DNA from: Actinomycetes bacterium
GTDB lineage: Bacteria > Auribacterota > JAJCYG01
Direction: 5' to 3'
Assembly (NCBI GenBank): GCA_029263055.1
Contig: JAJCYG010000083.1
Span: forward strand, 42,710-106,709
DNA: 64,000 bases
This document shows positions 1 through 8,107 of the stretch, in pieces. A program made the position numbers and the translations under genes. Numbering within the stretch: the first letter of the stretch is position 1; the number at the start of each line of letters is the position of its first letter. The notes beneath the pieces were generated by a model that was given only the letters and a program-made list of their open reading frames with translations, searched no databases and was not told where the DNA came from.

Positions 1-582
1 TACTACAAGCCAACCGTGATTATTTCAACAGATGGTAAAGAGGGAAAAGGTTCTGCACGAAGTGTGAAGAACTTGCATATTTTAGATGCCTTAACCGACT
101 GTGATAAATCATTAAAAGCCTATGGCGGGCACAAACAAGCAGCCGGCCTTTCTATTGAAACCAAAACCGTTAAAAAATTCCGCACCCAATTTATTGAATC
201 AGTCCGTTCCCGAATCAAACCAGAAGATCTTATCCCTGAACTCGAAATTGATGTAGAAGTAGCGCTTGGGGATATTACCTATGACTTATTAGATAGTTTG
301 GATCTCTTAGCCCCTTACGGCTATGAAAATCCACGTCCAATTTTCATCACCCGCAATGTTGAAGCATTACGCCCTTCATTAGTGGGAAAAAATCATCTTA
401 AGCTCATGTTCACAGATGGAAATGACACGATTGACGCCATTGGCTTTGATATGGCTGATGCCCTAAAGCTTTTACGCAAACCAGGCACCAAAGTAGATGT
501 GGCCTACCGCCCACAAATTAACACCTTCCGCGGAAATTCCGCACTCCAACTTCAACTAGAAGACATCCGCATAGCCGAATAA
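1..582 (+). CDS. recJ: RecJ single-strand DNA exonuclease, C-terminal part (5' truncated by window)
   Basis: RecJ is a 5'-3' single-strand-specific exonuclease of recombination and mismatch repair. The frame is open from base 1 (it begins YYKPT before the first internal GTG), so the gene enters from the left and only about 193 residues are present. Visible are the glycine-rich GKGSARSV segment and the YGGHKQAAGLSI motif of the DHHA1 substrate-binding domain, followed by the C-terminal OB-like region that ends in the stop at 580-582. The N-terminal DHH catalytic domain lies outside the window. The GGH motif is diagnostic for the DHH/DHHA1 family; RecJ is preferred over other DHH proteins because of the OB extension after DHHA1. 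Confidence 0.9.
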   Translation, partial: YYKPTVIISTDGKEGKGSARSVKNLHILDALTDCDKSLKAYGGHKQAAGLSIETKTVKKFRTQFIESVRSRIKPEDLIPELEIDVEVALGDITYDLLDSLDLLAPYGYENPRPIFITRNVEALRPSLVGKNHLKLMFTDGNDTIDAIGFDMADALKLLRKPGTKVDVAYRPQINTFRGNSALQLQLEDIRIAE

Positions 583-630
583 GAGTAAGCTTCTTCGCTA
601 AAATTTCAAAAATATCTATAGGAAATTATT

Positions 631-660
631 GTGTCATCCTGAGCTGAAAGCGAAGGATCT
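631..660 (+). repeat. Intergenic imperfect-palindrome repeat, copy 1
   Basis: A GTGTCATCCTGAGC...GCGAAGGATCT element in the recJ-rpmB gap. Its two ends (TCCT and AGGA) and inner GC bases make an imperfect inverted repeat. A second copy lies at 3228-3255. This copy has a short insertion (CTGAAA) relative to the other. The core resembles an intergenic element I recall as widespread in unrelated bacterial genomes; its function is unknown. Confidence 0.65.
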
Positions 661-764
661 AGGTTTGTATAATTAATCTTTTGATAGATATTAATAGAAA
701 TAAATAGAGAAATTGCTTTAAGTTGGGTTGATTTGATAGGGGAAAACGATATTTTGTAAGTTAC

Positions 765-995
765 TTAGACAGCCTTGACGACTTTGCCGGCCTTCAAGCA
801 CTTTGTGCAGATATTGTAGAAACGAATGTTCCCTTTGATATTTGCCTTGATTCGTTGGAGATTAGGTTTAAATTTGCGTTTAGAAACACCTGTAATGTGT
901 TGACCAATCCCACCTTTTTTCTTGGCCAAACCTTTACGTTCGATGCTGCTTCCAAAAACTGGACCTTTATCACAAATTTCGCATGTACGAGCCAT
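765..995 (-). CDS. rpmB: 50S ribosomal protein L28
   Basis: Structural protein of the large ribosomal subunit, 76 residues, a normal L28 length. It starts MARTCEICDKGPVFGSS and contains the family-typical KRKFKPNLQ stretch. Two CxxC pairs (CEIC near the N-terminus and CTKC near residues 63-66) mark the zinc-binding form of L28. The ATG at 995 is preceded by AGGAGA with a 6 nt spacer, and a good promoter lies just upstream at 1020-1047 on the minus strand. It is transcribed divergently from recG and stands alone rather than with rpmG. Confidence 0.95.
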   Translation of the reverse strand: MARTCEICDKGPVFGSSIERKGLAKKKGGIGQHITGVSKRKFKPNLQRIKANIKGNIRFYNICTKCLKAGKVVKAV

Positions 996-1019
996 TTCAA
1001 ATCTCCTAATAAGCCCATT

Positions 1020-1047
1020 ATTATAGATACTTTCGATTCCATTGCAA
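1020..1047 (-). promoter_or_regulatory. Predicted sigma70-type promoter of rpmB
   Basis: On the minus strand TTGCAA (1042-1047) is followed after 16 nt by a perfect TATAAT (1020-1025), placing the start of transcription close to 1013 and giving a short leader with the AGGAGA ribosome site. Confidence 0.7.
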
Positions 1048-1094
1048 GAAAAAAATTAGAGAGAATGAAGGGGCTCGTCTAGAAGGGGTTCCTA

Positions 1095-1103
1095 TGCTAT
1101 TAT
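1095..1103 (+). promoter_or_regulatory. Predicted extended -10 promoter of recG, possibly leaderless
   Basis: TGC followed by TATTAT (1098-1103) ends 6 nt before the recG ATG at 1110, so transcription would start at or next to the start codon. No -35 match and no Shine-Dalgarno are visible. Confidence 0.5.
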
Positions 1104-1109
1104 TTTTTC

Positions 1110-3197
1110 ATGCAAATCGACTCACCACCACAGCAACAACTTGATCTGGAGCAGGTTAAAGGAATTGGACCTGCTCGAAAAGCTCTTTTGGCCAAGTTGG
1201 GCATTGAAACCGTTGAAGATCTCCTGTTTTTGCCTCCGAGGCGTTATGAGGATCGGCGCCATTTGAAGAAGATTGCTGATCTGAAAGAGGGGGAGGTGGC
1301 TACAGTCGTGGGTGAGGTGACTGGGAATTCGATTCAAAGAGGGCGCCGAGTTCGGATGTTTCGGCTGCGGTTAAAAGATGAGACCGCTCGAATCACTTGC
1401 CTTTGGTTTAATCAAACCTATTTAAAAAATCAATTTGAGAAAAAAGACCGGGTCATTGTGACAGGTAAAGTTCGTTCTTATAAAGGAGTTGAGTTGCAGT
1501 TTGCTGCTCCTGAGTTTGAGGTGTTGAAAGAAGAAGATGATGTTCAAGATCCTATTCACATGGGCCGGATTGTGCCGATTTATCCACTCACTGAAGGGTT
1601 ATCTCAAAAGGTGATGCGTACCTTTGTCTATCGTGCTTTGGAATCGCATCTGAACTGTTTCTCTGAAATTTTTCCTGTTGATTGGATCAAGAAAAATAAT
1701 TGGATGGAGCGTAAAGCCGCTTTGCAACAACTTCATTTTCCAAAGAGTGAAAGCGAAGCCGCGCGGGGACGAGAACGTTTAGCATATGAAGAATTTTTAG
1801 TGATGCAGCTCGGTATTTTTATGCGCCGTAAAGAGACTGATGCCGAGGCTGAAGGGATTGTGCATAAAAATAAGAAACATTTAACAGAAAAGCTGTTAGA
1901 AAATCTTCCGTTTGATTTAACACAAGCTCAAGCCAGAGTGATTGAAGAAATCAAGCAAGATATGGAATCCAACAAGCCAATGAACCGATTGTTGCAGGGG
2001 GATGTTGGCTCTGGTAAAACCGTGATAGCAATGAGTGCGATTGCGCACGCTTTAAGCAATGGGACTCAAGCTGCCTTAATGGCTCCAACAGAAATTTTAG
2101 CCGAGCAACATTTTTGGGGTTTTAGAAAATGGTTTAAAGCTTTAGGGATTGAAGTGGGTTTGTTGCGTAGTGACATGAGTAAAGATGAGAAGAGTCGCGT
2201 TTTACGTGACATTGCTTCGGGCCATTTAAAGTGTGTGATTGGAACGCATGCTTTAATCCAAAAGAAAGTTCAGTTTAAAAACTTGAGCATGGTGGTGATT
2301 GACGAACAGCACAAATTTGGGGTGATGCAGCGAGCCAAGCTCCGTCAAAAAGGGTGGCAGCCTGATCTACTGGTGATGACCGCCACGCCGATTCCTCGTA
2401 CCTTGGCTTTGACGGTATATGGCGATTTAGAGGTTTCTGTCTTAGATGAGTTGCCTCCAGGCCGTACTCCAATTACCACTCGTTGGATCACTCAAACCAA
2501 ACTAAAAAAAGCCTATGATTGGATTAAAGGAGAAGTAGCCAAAGGGCGCCAAGTCTATTTTCTTTACCCACTCGTAGAAGAGTCAGAAAAATTGGATCTC
2601 AAATCAGCAGTCACCATGTATGAAGAACTAAACAACAAAGTCTTCAAACAAGAACGAGTCGGTTTGATTCATGGAAAATTAAAGTACCAAGAAAAAGAAC
2701 AAGCCATGGCTGACTTTAAAAAGAAAAAACTAGATATTTTGGTTTCCACAACTGTGATTGAAGTGGGGATTGATGTTCCTAATGCGACCATCATGTTAAT
2801 CGACAATGCCGAACGTTATGGACTGGCTCAACTTCACCAGCTTCGAGGGCGTGTCGGTCGCAGTTCATTAAAGTCGTATTGCGTCTTAGTGGGTAAACCG
2901 AAAACAGAAGAGGGTAAAGTCCGCCTCAAAACAATGGTCGAAACCCAAGACGGTTTTAAAATAGCTGAAGAAGATTTGCGTTTACGTGGCCCTGGAGAGT
3001 TCTTAGGCATTCGCCAACATGGTATTCCATCACTTCGCATCGGTAACCTAGTCTCAGACTTCCAACTTTTAGAACTCGCCCGCAAAGATGCCACAGACCT
3101 CCTCAACAACGAAAAAATGCATTTCACTGACTGGTACAAAGTCCTCAATCTCGTTCAAAATCGCTTTTCTCAAAAAATCCAATTGGCTCATGCCTAA
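1110..3197 (+). CDS. recG: ATP-dependent DNA helicase RecG
   Basis: RecG remodels stalled replication forks and branch-migrates Holliday junctions. At 695 residues it has the normal length. The first 250 or so residues hold the helix-hairpin-like VKGIGPARKALL segment and the OB wedge domain. The superfamily 2 motor follows: Walker A GDVGSGKT (298-305), DEQHKFG (from 398), TATPIPRT (from 424) and motif VI GRVGRSS (from 580). The C-terminal GEFLGIRQHGIP stretch is the RecG-specific region. The ATG at 1110 lacks a Shine-Dalgarno but sits 6 nt after an extended -10. Transcription is divergent from rpmB. Confidence 0.97.
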   Translation: MQIDSPPQQQLDLEQVKGIGPARKALLAKLGIETVEDLLFLPPRRYEDRRHLKKIADLKEGEVATVVGEVTGNSIQRGRRVRMFRLRLKDETARITCLWFNQTYLKNQFEKKDRVIVTGKVRSYKGVELQFAAPEFEVLKEEDDVQDPIHMGRIVPIYPLTEGLSQKVMRTFVYRALESHLNCFSEIFPVDWIKKNNWMERKAALQQLHFPKSESEAARGRERLAYEEFLVMQLGIFMRRKETDAEAEGIVHKNKKHLTEKLLENLPFDLTQAQARVIEEIKQDMESNKPMNRLLQGDVGSGKTVIAMSAIAHALSNGTQAALMAPTEILAEQHFWGFRKWFKALGIEVGLLRSDMSKDEKSRVLRDIASGHLKCVIGTHALIQKKVQFKNLSMVVIDEQHKFGVMQRAKLRQKGWQPDLLVMTATPIPRTLALTVYGDLEVSVLDELPPGRTPITTRWITQTKLKKAYDWIKGEVAKGRQVYFLYPLVEESEKLDLKSAVTMYEELNNKVFKQERVGLIHGKLKYQEKEQAMADFKKKKLDILVSTTVIEVGIDVPNATIMLIDNAERYGLAQLHQLRGRVGRSSLKSYCVLVGKPKTEEGKVRLKTMVETQDGFKIAEEDLRLRGPGEFLGIRQHGIPSLRIGNLVSDFQLLELARKDATDLLNNEKMHFTDWYKVLNLVQNRFSQKIQLAHA

Positions 3198-3227
3198 ATT
3201 TATTAGTTTTATGATAAGAAAAAAGGC

Positions 3228-3255
3228 GTGTCATCCTGAGCGTAGCGAAGGATCT
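3228..3255 (+). repeat. Intergenic imperfect-palindrome repeat, copy 2
   Basis: GTGTCATCCTGAGCGTAGCGAAGGATCT element between recG and the zeta-like gene, matching copy 1 at 631-660 apart from a short insertion there. The pair flanks rpmB-recG. It can fold as TCCTgaGCG/AGCGaAGGA, and no poly-T follows, so it is not a typical terminator. Confidence 0.65.
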
Positions 3256-3298
3256 CGTCTTATCTAGATTTTTATTCGATTGCTAAAAAGAATTAGTG

Positions 3299-3304
3299 TA
3301 AACT
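3299..3304 (+). promoter_or_regulatory. Predicted -10 element of the zeta-like gene
   Basis: TAAACT lies 6 nt before the ATG at 3311. There is no clear -35 and no Shine-Dalgarno. It fits the spacing seen for recG, rsmD and the acyl-CoA dehydrogenase, but the match is weak on its own. Confidence 0.3.
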
Positions 3305-3310
3305 CGTTTC

Positions 3311-3895
3311 ATGCCAAAATCTAAAAAACATCCCAATCTTTACATTATTGCCGGCCCAAATGGGGCAGGGAAGACTACTTTTGCGACTGAATTTTTGCCT
3401 CAGTTTGTTAGTTGTCCTAATTTTGTGAATGCTGACCTCATAGCTAAAGGATTTGCACCTTTTTCACCAGAGTCAGTCGCAATTAAGGCAGGGCGACTTT
3501 TTCTTAAGGAAATCCGTGAATTGTCAGAAAAGAAAATAGATTTTTCTTTTGAAACAACCTTGTCAGGAAAAACATATATTTCGTTGTTGAAGGAGCTTAA
3601 AAAAAAGGGATATATCATCCATTTATTTTTTTTATGGGTTCCTGATGTTGAATTATCTTTAGGTAGAATACGTGATCGAGTTTTGCATGGTGGACACAAT
3701 ATTCCTCCGAAAGATGTAAAGAGGCGTTTTAAAAGAAGCGTCTCTAATTTTTTTAAAACCTATAAACCGTTATCAGATCATTGGATGTTATTCGATAATG
3801 CAACAAATACTCCGAGATTGATTGCTTCGGAATCAGATGGTAAGCTTATAGTAGAAGACAAAAAAATATTCGAGGTTTTAACAAAGCTAAAATGA
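3311..3895 (+). CDS. Zeta-toxin-like P-loop kinase/ATPase
   Basis: A 194-residue P-loop protein of the zeta toxin/predicted ABC-type ATPase family. Visible: LYIIAGPNGAGKTTF with Walker A at residues 15-22, NADLIAKGFAPFSPE, the FETTLSGK segment typical of zeta proteins, and RVLHGGHNIPPKDVKRRF. Well-studied zeta toxins phosphorylate UDP-N-acetylglucosamine and block cell-wall synthesis; many chromosomal relatives have no tested activity. The stop overlaps the ATG of a small gene (ATGA at 3892-3895), which suggests a toxin-antitoxin-like pair. A -10-like hexamer lies 6 nt before the ATG. The function as a toxin is inference. Confidence 0.8.
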   Translation: MPKSKKHPNLYIIAGPNGAGKTTFATEFLPQFVSCPNFVNADLIAKGFAPFSPESVAIKAGRLFLKEIRELSEKKIDFSFETTLSGKTYISLLKELKKKGYIIHLFFLWVPDVELSLGRIRDRVLHGGHNIPPKDVKRRFKRSVSNFFKTYKPLSDHWMLFDNATNTPRLIASESDGKLIVEDKKIFEVLTKLK

Positions 3896-4047
3896 AATCA
3901 AAAGCAGCCACTATTCAGTCTCAAGCCAAAAAAGCATTAAAATCTGCTATTCGCAAAGTCATTGCCGAACACAAGCTTACAGGCGATCCCCTCTACATAT
4001 GGAAGAATGGCCGTGTTCAGCGCGTCTCACCTGATAAATTAAAATAA
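3892..4047 (+). CDS. Small basic protein, putative partner (antitoxin) of the zeta-like ATPase
   Basis: A 51-residue gene translated from the ATGA overlap with the zeta-like gene. The product is a basic, probably helical segment (SQAKKALKSAIRKVIAEHK) followed by TGDPLYIWKNGRVQRVSP. Small proteins with a TGDP-WxxGxVxxxxP ending next to zeta-type ATPases are familiar to me as uncharacterised partners; whether they neutralise the kinase is unproven. It is unrelated in sequence to classical epsilon antitoxin. The 4-nt overlap and in-phase coupling are the main support for it being real. Confidence 0.65.
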   Translation: MKSKAATIQSQAKKALKSAIRKVIAEHKLTGDPLYIWKNGRVQRVSPDKLK

Positions 4048-4086
4048 AGTCCTTGTATTAGTTGTAACTATCTTATGATAAGGTTC

Positions 4087-4115
4087 TTGACGAAATATCC
4101 TTAGTTTGATATTCT
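4087..4115 (+). promoter_or_regulatory. Predicted promoter of the large secreted protein gene
   Basis: TTGACG (4087-4092), 17 nt, TATTCT (4110-4115), about 26 nt before the GTG start. A GAGGA ribosome site at 4130-4134 follows. Confidence 0.5.
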
Positions 4116-4141
4116 TTTTATTTCATATTGAGGAACTTTTT

Positions 4142-7100
4142 GTGAAATTACGTCTCTTACGATTACTTAGTCTTTTTTTGATTGTTTTAGTGGGCCCTTC
4201 CCAATGGGGCTTGCCGCAAACTTTTTCTAGCCAAATCCTTTCTCCTGTCAGTTTTAGCCTTCCTTTTCAGCAGCAAACTATCAATGCACTGCTTCAGTAT
4301 CGGGCATGGAAAGCAAAAGTATCAGATGATGCTTTTTGGGAAGAGATACAAAGTTCACACGTTTCTCAAGTGATTAATCTAGAGATGTTAGCTCTTGAGT
4401 TGCCAAATGCGTTATCTAAGTTAGAAGATGCATTAAAAGAGGACATACTTGTTCAAGAAGCTTGGGCAGAAGCAATGGCAGGAGAGGTAATCGTTTCTAG
4501 TTTAAAAACAAAGGACCAGAGTCTAAAGGAAACGACAGCCGTTGAATCAAAAGGATTTCTGTTGGAAGTACTTAAGTTAGATAGAGATTCCAGTGGTTTT
4601 GAAAGAAAAGCAAAGGGTCTTCGAAATTCTAAACCGACTTTAGAACGATTAACACATACTTCTAACTATGGTCCAATGAATTGGGCGATGTTTCATGTGC
4701 ATGATCTCTCTAAAATGTTTAAGCTATTTTTTCTTTTTTTAAAAAAGGATCGATTGACTTATTTAGAAGAAGTGAGTCGTGAAAAATTTGGCGTTGAACC
4801 TTTTTTAGCTTTTTCAAGTTCTGCAATAGCTGAAGTAAAGTTTAACTCTGAACTATCTAAATATTTTTCAAAGAATTCGAATGGTGATATTCGTGACTTT
4901 AGACGTTTGTGGAGCTCTTTTAAGCAGATCTCTTTTGTCTTTGATTTCTTTGGAAAAGAATCCATTCAAAAATTAGAGCAAGAGTTTGTTCGGTTTCTTG
5001 CACCAAAATTAGAAGAAGCTAAATCTGAAGAGAATTTAAACGATCTTTATGAAATTCATAATCTTTTAAAAACACTTTTAGCACCAGAGGGTGATTTTAA
5101 TAAAAGTTCTCTCTCGGATAAAATGTTTGTGGTTTTTGCTGGTTTGATGATCGTTGATGCATGGCGGCATGAAAAGTATTATTCTAAGTGGGTTTATTGC
5201 CCCCATCAGTGGACTCAAAATTTGGCTCAACATTGTCTAACTCTATTGGAATCAGGTAATCCTCTTGTTTCTTTATTTGAACCCTTAACTCAGCTTTCTG
5301 AATGGAAAGGGGAGGAGGTTTATGATGAAGAAGACGTTGAAAATTTGTATCCACATTATGAGGAGATTTATTCCAAGACAATTGATTTTGGAATTGGATT
5401 GATGGAGGAAATAAACTTTGATCTGACTCCTTTTTTATTGGATTTAGCTCGTAAATTAGATCGCGCAGATCCAAGTAAGCAAAAGGTCTTTGACTATCTT
5501 GGTAAAAAAGCTGAAGAACAAGCTAAAAAAGATCCAGAGACAGGTGATATTTATAGAATTCCACATGTAATACAAGCTAGATTAAAGGTAAACCCCAACT
5601 ATGATGAAACAATATTTTATTTAACACTCTTTTCTGATTTTTCTAAAGAAAGCTTTCCTTTATTATTTCGTTCTTTTTTAGAAAAAAAGACAGTGGATGA
5701 GCAGGATTTTGAACGGTTAGGTTTGCTTTGGGGAGTTGATAAGAAGGCGCTTATAAAGGTACATTCCTTTTACAATGAGGGGGTTATTGTTGAGTATAAT
5801 CCTGAATTGTTTCCTCTTTATCTTGATATGGCTCAGTCTTCAACCTTTTCTCAAATCATTGAAAAACTTTCAATTCTTTCAGAGAGGAGGGGATGGTTTA
5901 AACCGATGAAAGACGATTCATATGCTATTGATGATTATCCTTATATTATTTTTGTGAGAGAGGTTGAAGCTAAAGAGTATTTTTCTAAATTGCGTGGTTT
6001 AATTGGAACTGAAAACGAAACTTTGGTCGATGGGATTGTTAAGGGGTATCTAAAAGGGGGTGAAACTTTAGATATCAAGCAGGTTATTTTGGTTTTTAAG
6101 CAAGTCTTATCTGGTATTTATGATAAGGGGGGCGTTTTTCAACAGTTTGAAGATTTCTTTATTGATCAAGAAGGACATTTTGCTCAGTTTTTAGCTAAAA
6201 ATCGTGATCTTACCTTTCAAGACCTGATCAAGTTTTCTGCCTTTTTTTCCATGTTCAAGAATGCTGATGGAGATGTTCTTAACCCGTTTATGCTTATTAA
6301 TCTTTTAGAGGAAGAAGGTATGAATAATTCTTTTTCTAATACATTAAGAATGTTAGAGGCTTTAGGAAAAGGGACTCACCTTATACGTATTTTGTTTAGC
6401 TCTGTTGCTTTAATCAAGCACTCTCCAGGGGAGTTTGATGTAGAAAGCTTTATCTCTTATGTTCAGGATATGGGCCATAATCATGGGCCTGTTGTGTTTC
6501 GAGCTTATAAATTGATTAAGCAATTAGCTGCTGAAGAAAAAACCCATGCTAATAAAGAATTGATTCAGTTAGGGCTAAAAGGAAAATTAGGGCGTGACGG
6601 TCATATTGCAATTAATAAGTTAAAGAGAGTAGCTCAACAGTTTTCTGCTCAGGTTTTAGAAGCTGGAGAACTACCTGAAAATATTTTAGAAAGTCCTCTT
6701 AAGATTGATTTGCTTCGGATGTTGGTTAATTTTGATGGGACTCACTGGCCTGATCCTGGAGAAGATTTCAATAAACGACTAGGTAATTTTTTAGACGATA
6801 AATTAGCAGGGTTAATCAATCCTTTACCTGATCTTTTTTATGAAGAGACTAAAGAGGGGAATAAGAAATTAAGATTGGGTCAGGTTGATCTTCATCGGTT
6901 TTCCAAAAACTTTGAGTTTTTAAAAGGAGCTAAGAAAAAGTTTGATCAACTGGTGATTGATTTAAAGCTTTCGTATAAATGGAGTCAAACAAAAGAAGAT
7001 CTCTTTAAACCGATTGCGAAAAAAATAGTCTTAGAGGCTTTTGATAAAGAGTTAGACGGTTTGAAAGTGCGACTCTCAAAAAGTAACAAGCCAAGGGGGT

Positions 7101-8050
7101 TGCAAGCATTAAGAGAAAGGATGGCAGAAGTTGGCCAATTAAGGGAGGCTATTCAAAGAGGGGGAAAGGCACTTCCTATATTGATTCGATTAGCTCCTAA
7201 GACTAATTCAGAATTAGGGAGAGTTTTGAGGTTGTTATTATACCGACAAGGATTTTTAAAAAACGTGACTTATGCTCGTCAATTTAGACAAAATTTTAGT
7301 TCTGATTCGATTTCAATTTCCATTCCAAATATTACCCTTATGATTGAATTTATTAATGATATTGTCAAACAGCATGTGTTAAGTGAGTTTGAATTAGATC
7401 CGCCAATATTAAAGAATGTTAGAGGTCACTTAAATATTCGAACCTTAAAAGATGAGCTTAACCGGGCAGAAAAGCTGAAGGATGAAGAGACGACCACCTT
7501 GACTATTGTTCCTGCGCGTGGTTTTTTAGCTGAAATGAGTGGGTATTATTATGATTCGTGTTGGACTCGTCTGAAAAATATTATGAAAGATAATGAAGAC
7601 TTAGTTGGTTTTTTCTTTGTAGAAAATTATGATGATCCTAAAAAGATGCGTTTGGTTGGAGGTTCTTTATTGATTCTAACTCAATCAGGAGGTCGAGAAA
7701 CCTTTATTATCCGAGGTTTGAATCCGCAAGATGCGATTGCCAACAAATACAGCTCTGTTGATTTGGTGAATGGCTTTTTAGACTATTTAAAAACGATTCC
7801 TTTATCTCCTGGAGAGACGGAACGTCTTATAGGGGTCCCTATAGATTCTGGTGCACGAAGTAACCGGCCAGGGGTCAACAATGTCTTTGAGAAAATTTGG
7901 GGAGAAAAAATGGCTTTAGATAAATCCAATAGCTTTAATGGTTACCACATTACCCACGAATGTCGTTTTCTAATGCAAGTTGAAACAGAATTACCTCATA
8001 TCGAGAATCTTCCTGGTTCTGTTAAGAAAGTTATTGGAGAAGCTATTTAA
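4142..8050 (+). CDS. Large secreted protein of unknown function (1302 residues)
   Basis: I do not recognise a named family. The GTG at 4142 is chosen because GAGGA sits 7 nt upstream and it begins a clean signal peptide (VKLRLLRLLSLFLIVLVG); an in-frame TTG lies 36 nt earlier without a ribosome site. After the signal comes SSQILSPVSFSLPFQ, then about 1000 residues that look alpha-helical and rich in Leu, Phe, Lys and Glu without obvious repeats. The last 220 or so residues look like a separate globular domain: PARGFLAEMSG, DSCWTRL, RLVGGSLLI, FIIRGLNPQDA, GARSNRPGV and NGYHITHECRFL. The conserved-looking Cys-Trp, Asp and His residues could form an active site, but this is speculation. The product is probably periplasmic or exported. 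It is monocistronic, with its own promoter and a LacI-type gene downstream. Confidence 0.75.
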   Translation: MKLRLLRLLSLFLIVLVGPSQWGLPQTFSSQILSPVSFSLPFQQQTINALLQYRAWKAKVSDDAFWEEIQSSHVSQVINLEMLALELPNALSKLEDALKEDILVQEAWAEAMAGEVIVSSLKTKDQSLKETTAVESKGFLLEVLKLDRDSSGFERKAKGLRNSKPTLERLTHTSNYGPMNWAMFHVHDLSKMFKLFFLFLKKDRLTYLEEVSREKFGVEPFLAFSSSAIAEVKFNSELSKYFSKNSNGDIRDFRRLWSSFKQISFVFDFFGKESIQKLEQEFVRFLAPKLEEAKSEENLNDLYEIHNLLKTLLAPEGDFNKSSLSDKMFVVFAGLMIVDAWRHEKYYSKWVYCPHQWTQNLAQHCLTLLESGNPLVSLFEPLTQLSEWKGEEVYDEEDVENLYPHYEEIYSKTIDFGIGLMEEINFDLTPFLLDLARKLDRADPSKQKVFDYLGKKAEEQAKKDPETGDIYRIPHVIQARLKVNPNYDETIFYLTLFSDFSKESFPLLFRSFLEKKTVDEQDFERLGLLWGVDKKALIKVHSFYNEGVIVEYNPELFPLYLDMAQSSTFSQIIEKLSILSERRGWFKPMKDDSYAIDDYPYIIFVREVEAKEYFSKLRGLIGTENETLVDGIVKGYLKGGETLDIKQVILVFKQVLSGIYDKGGVFQQFEDFFIDQEGHFAQFLAKNRDLTFQDLIKFSAFFSMFKNADGDVLNPFMLINLLEEEGMNNSFSNTLRMLEALGKGTHLIRILFSSVALIKHSPGEFDVESFISYVQDMGHNHGPVVFRAYKLIKQLAAEEKTHANKELIQLGLKGKLGRDGHIAINKLKRVAQQFSAQVLEAGELPENILESPLKIDLLRMLVNFDGTHWPDPGEDFNKRLGNFLDDKLAGLINPLPDLFYEETKEGNKKLRLGQVDLHRFSKNFEFLKGAKKKFDQLVIDLKLSYKWSQTKEDLFKPIAKKIVLEAFDKELDGLKVRLSKSNKPRGLQALRERMAEVGQLREAIQRGGKALPILIRLAPKTNSELGRVLRLLLYRQGFLKNVTYARQFRQNFSSDSISISIPNITLMIEFINDIVKQHVLSEFELDPPILKNVRGHLNIRTLKDELNRAEKLKDEETTTLTIVPARGFLAEMSGYYYDSCWTRLKNIMKDNEDLVGFFFVENYDDPKKMRLVGGSLLILTQSGGRETFIIRGLNPQDAIANKYSSVDLVNGFLDYLKTIPLSPGETERLIGVPIDSGARSNRPGVNNVFEKIWGEKMALDKSNSFNGYHITHECRFLMQVETELPHIENLPGSVKKVIGEAI

Positions 8051-8093
8051 TTTGTAGGTTGGGGTTGCTTGTGGTGTAGAGGTAGAGTAAGAT

Positions 8094-8107
8094 TGTAACC
8101 GCTTACA
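8094..8107 (+). promoter_or_regulatory. LacI-family operator at the start of the regulator gene
   Basis: TGTAACCGCTTACA abuts the ATG at 8108. It has the central CG and symmetric arms typical of LacI/GalR operators, and it is the exact reverse complement of the site at 9135-9148. Binding here would block initiation, i.e. autorepression. Confidence 0.8.

Noticed and set aside
3198..4047. The zeta-like pair as part of a larger horizontally acquired island
   Set aside because: The unit is only two genes between recG and a chromosomal gene, with base composition like its surroundings and no integrase; the nearby repeat alone is not enough.
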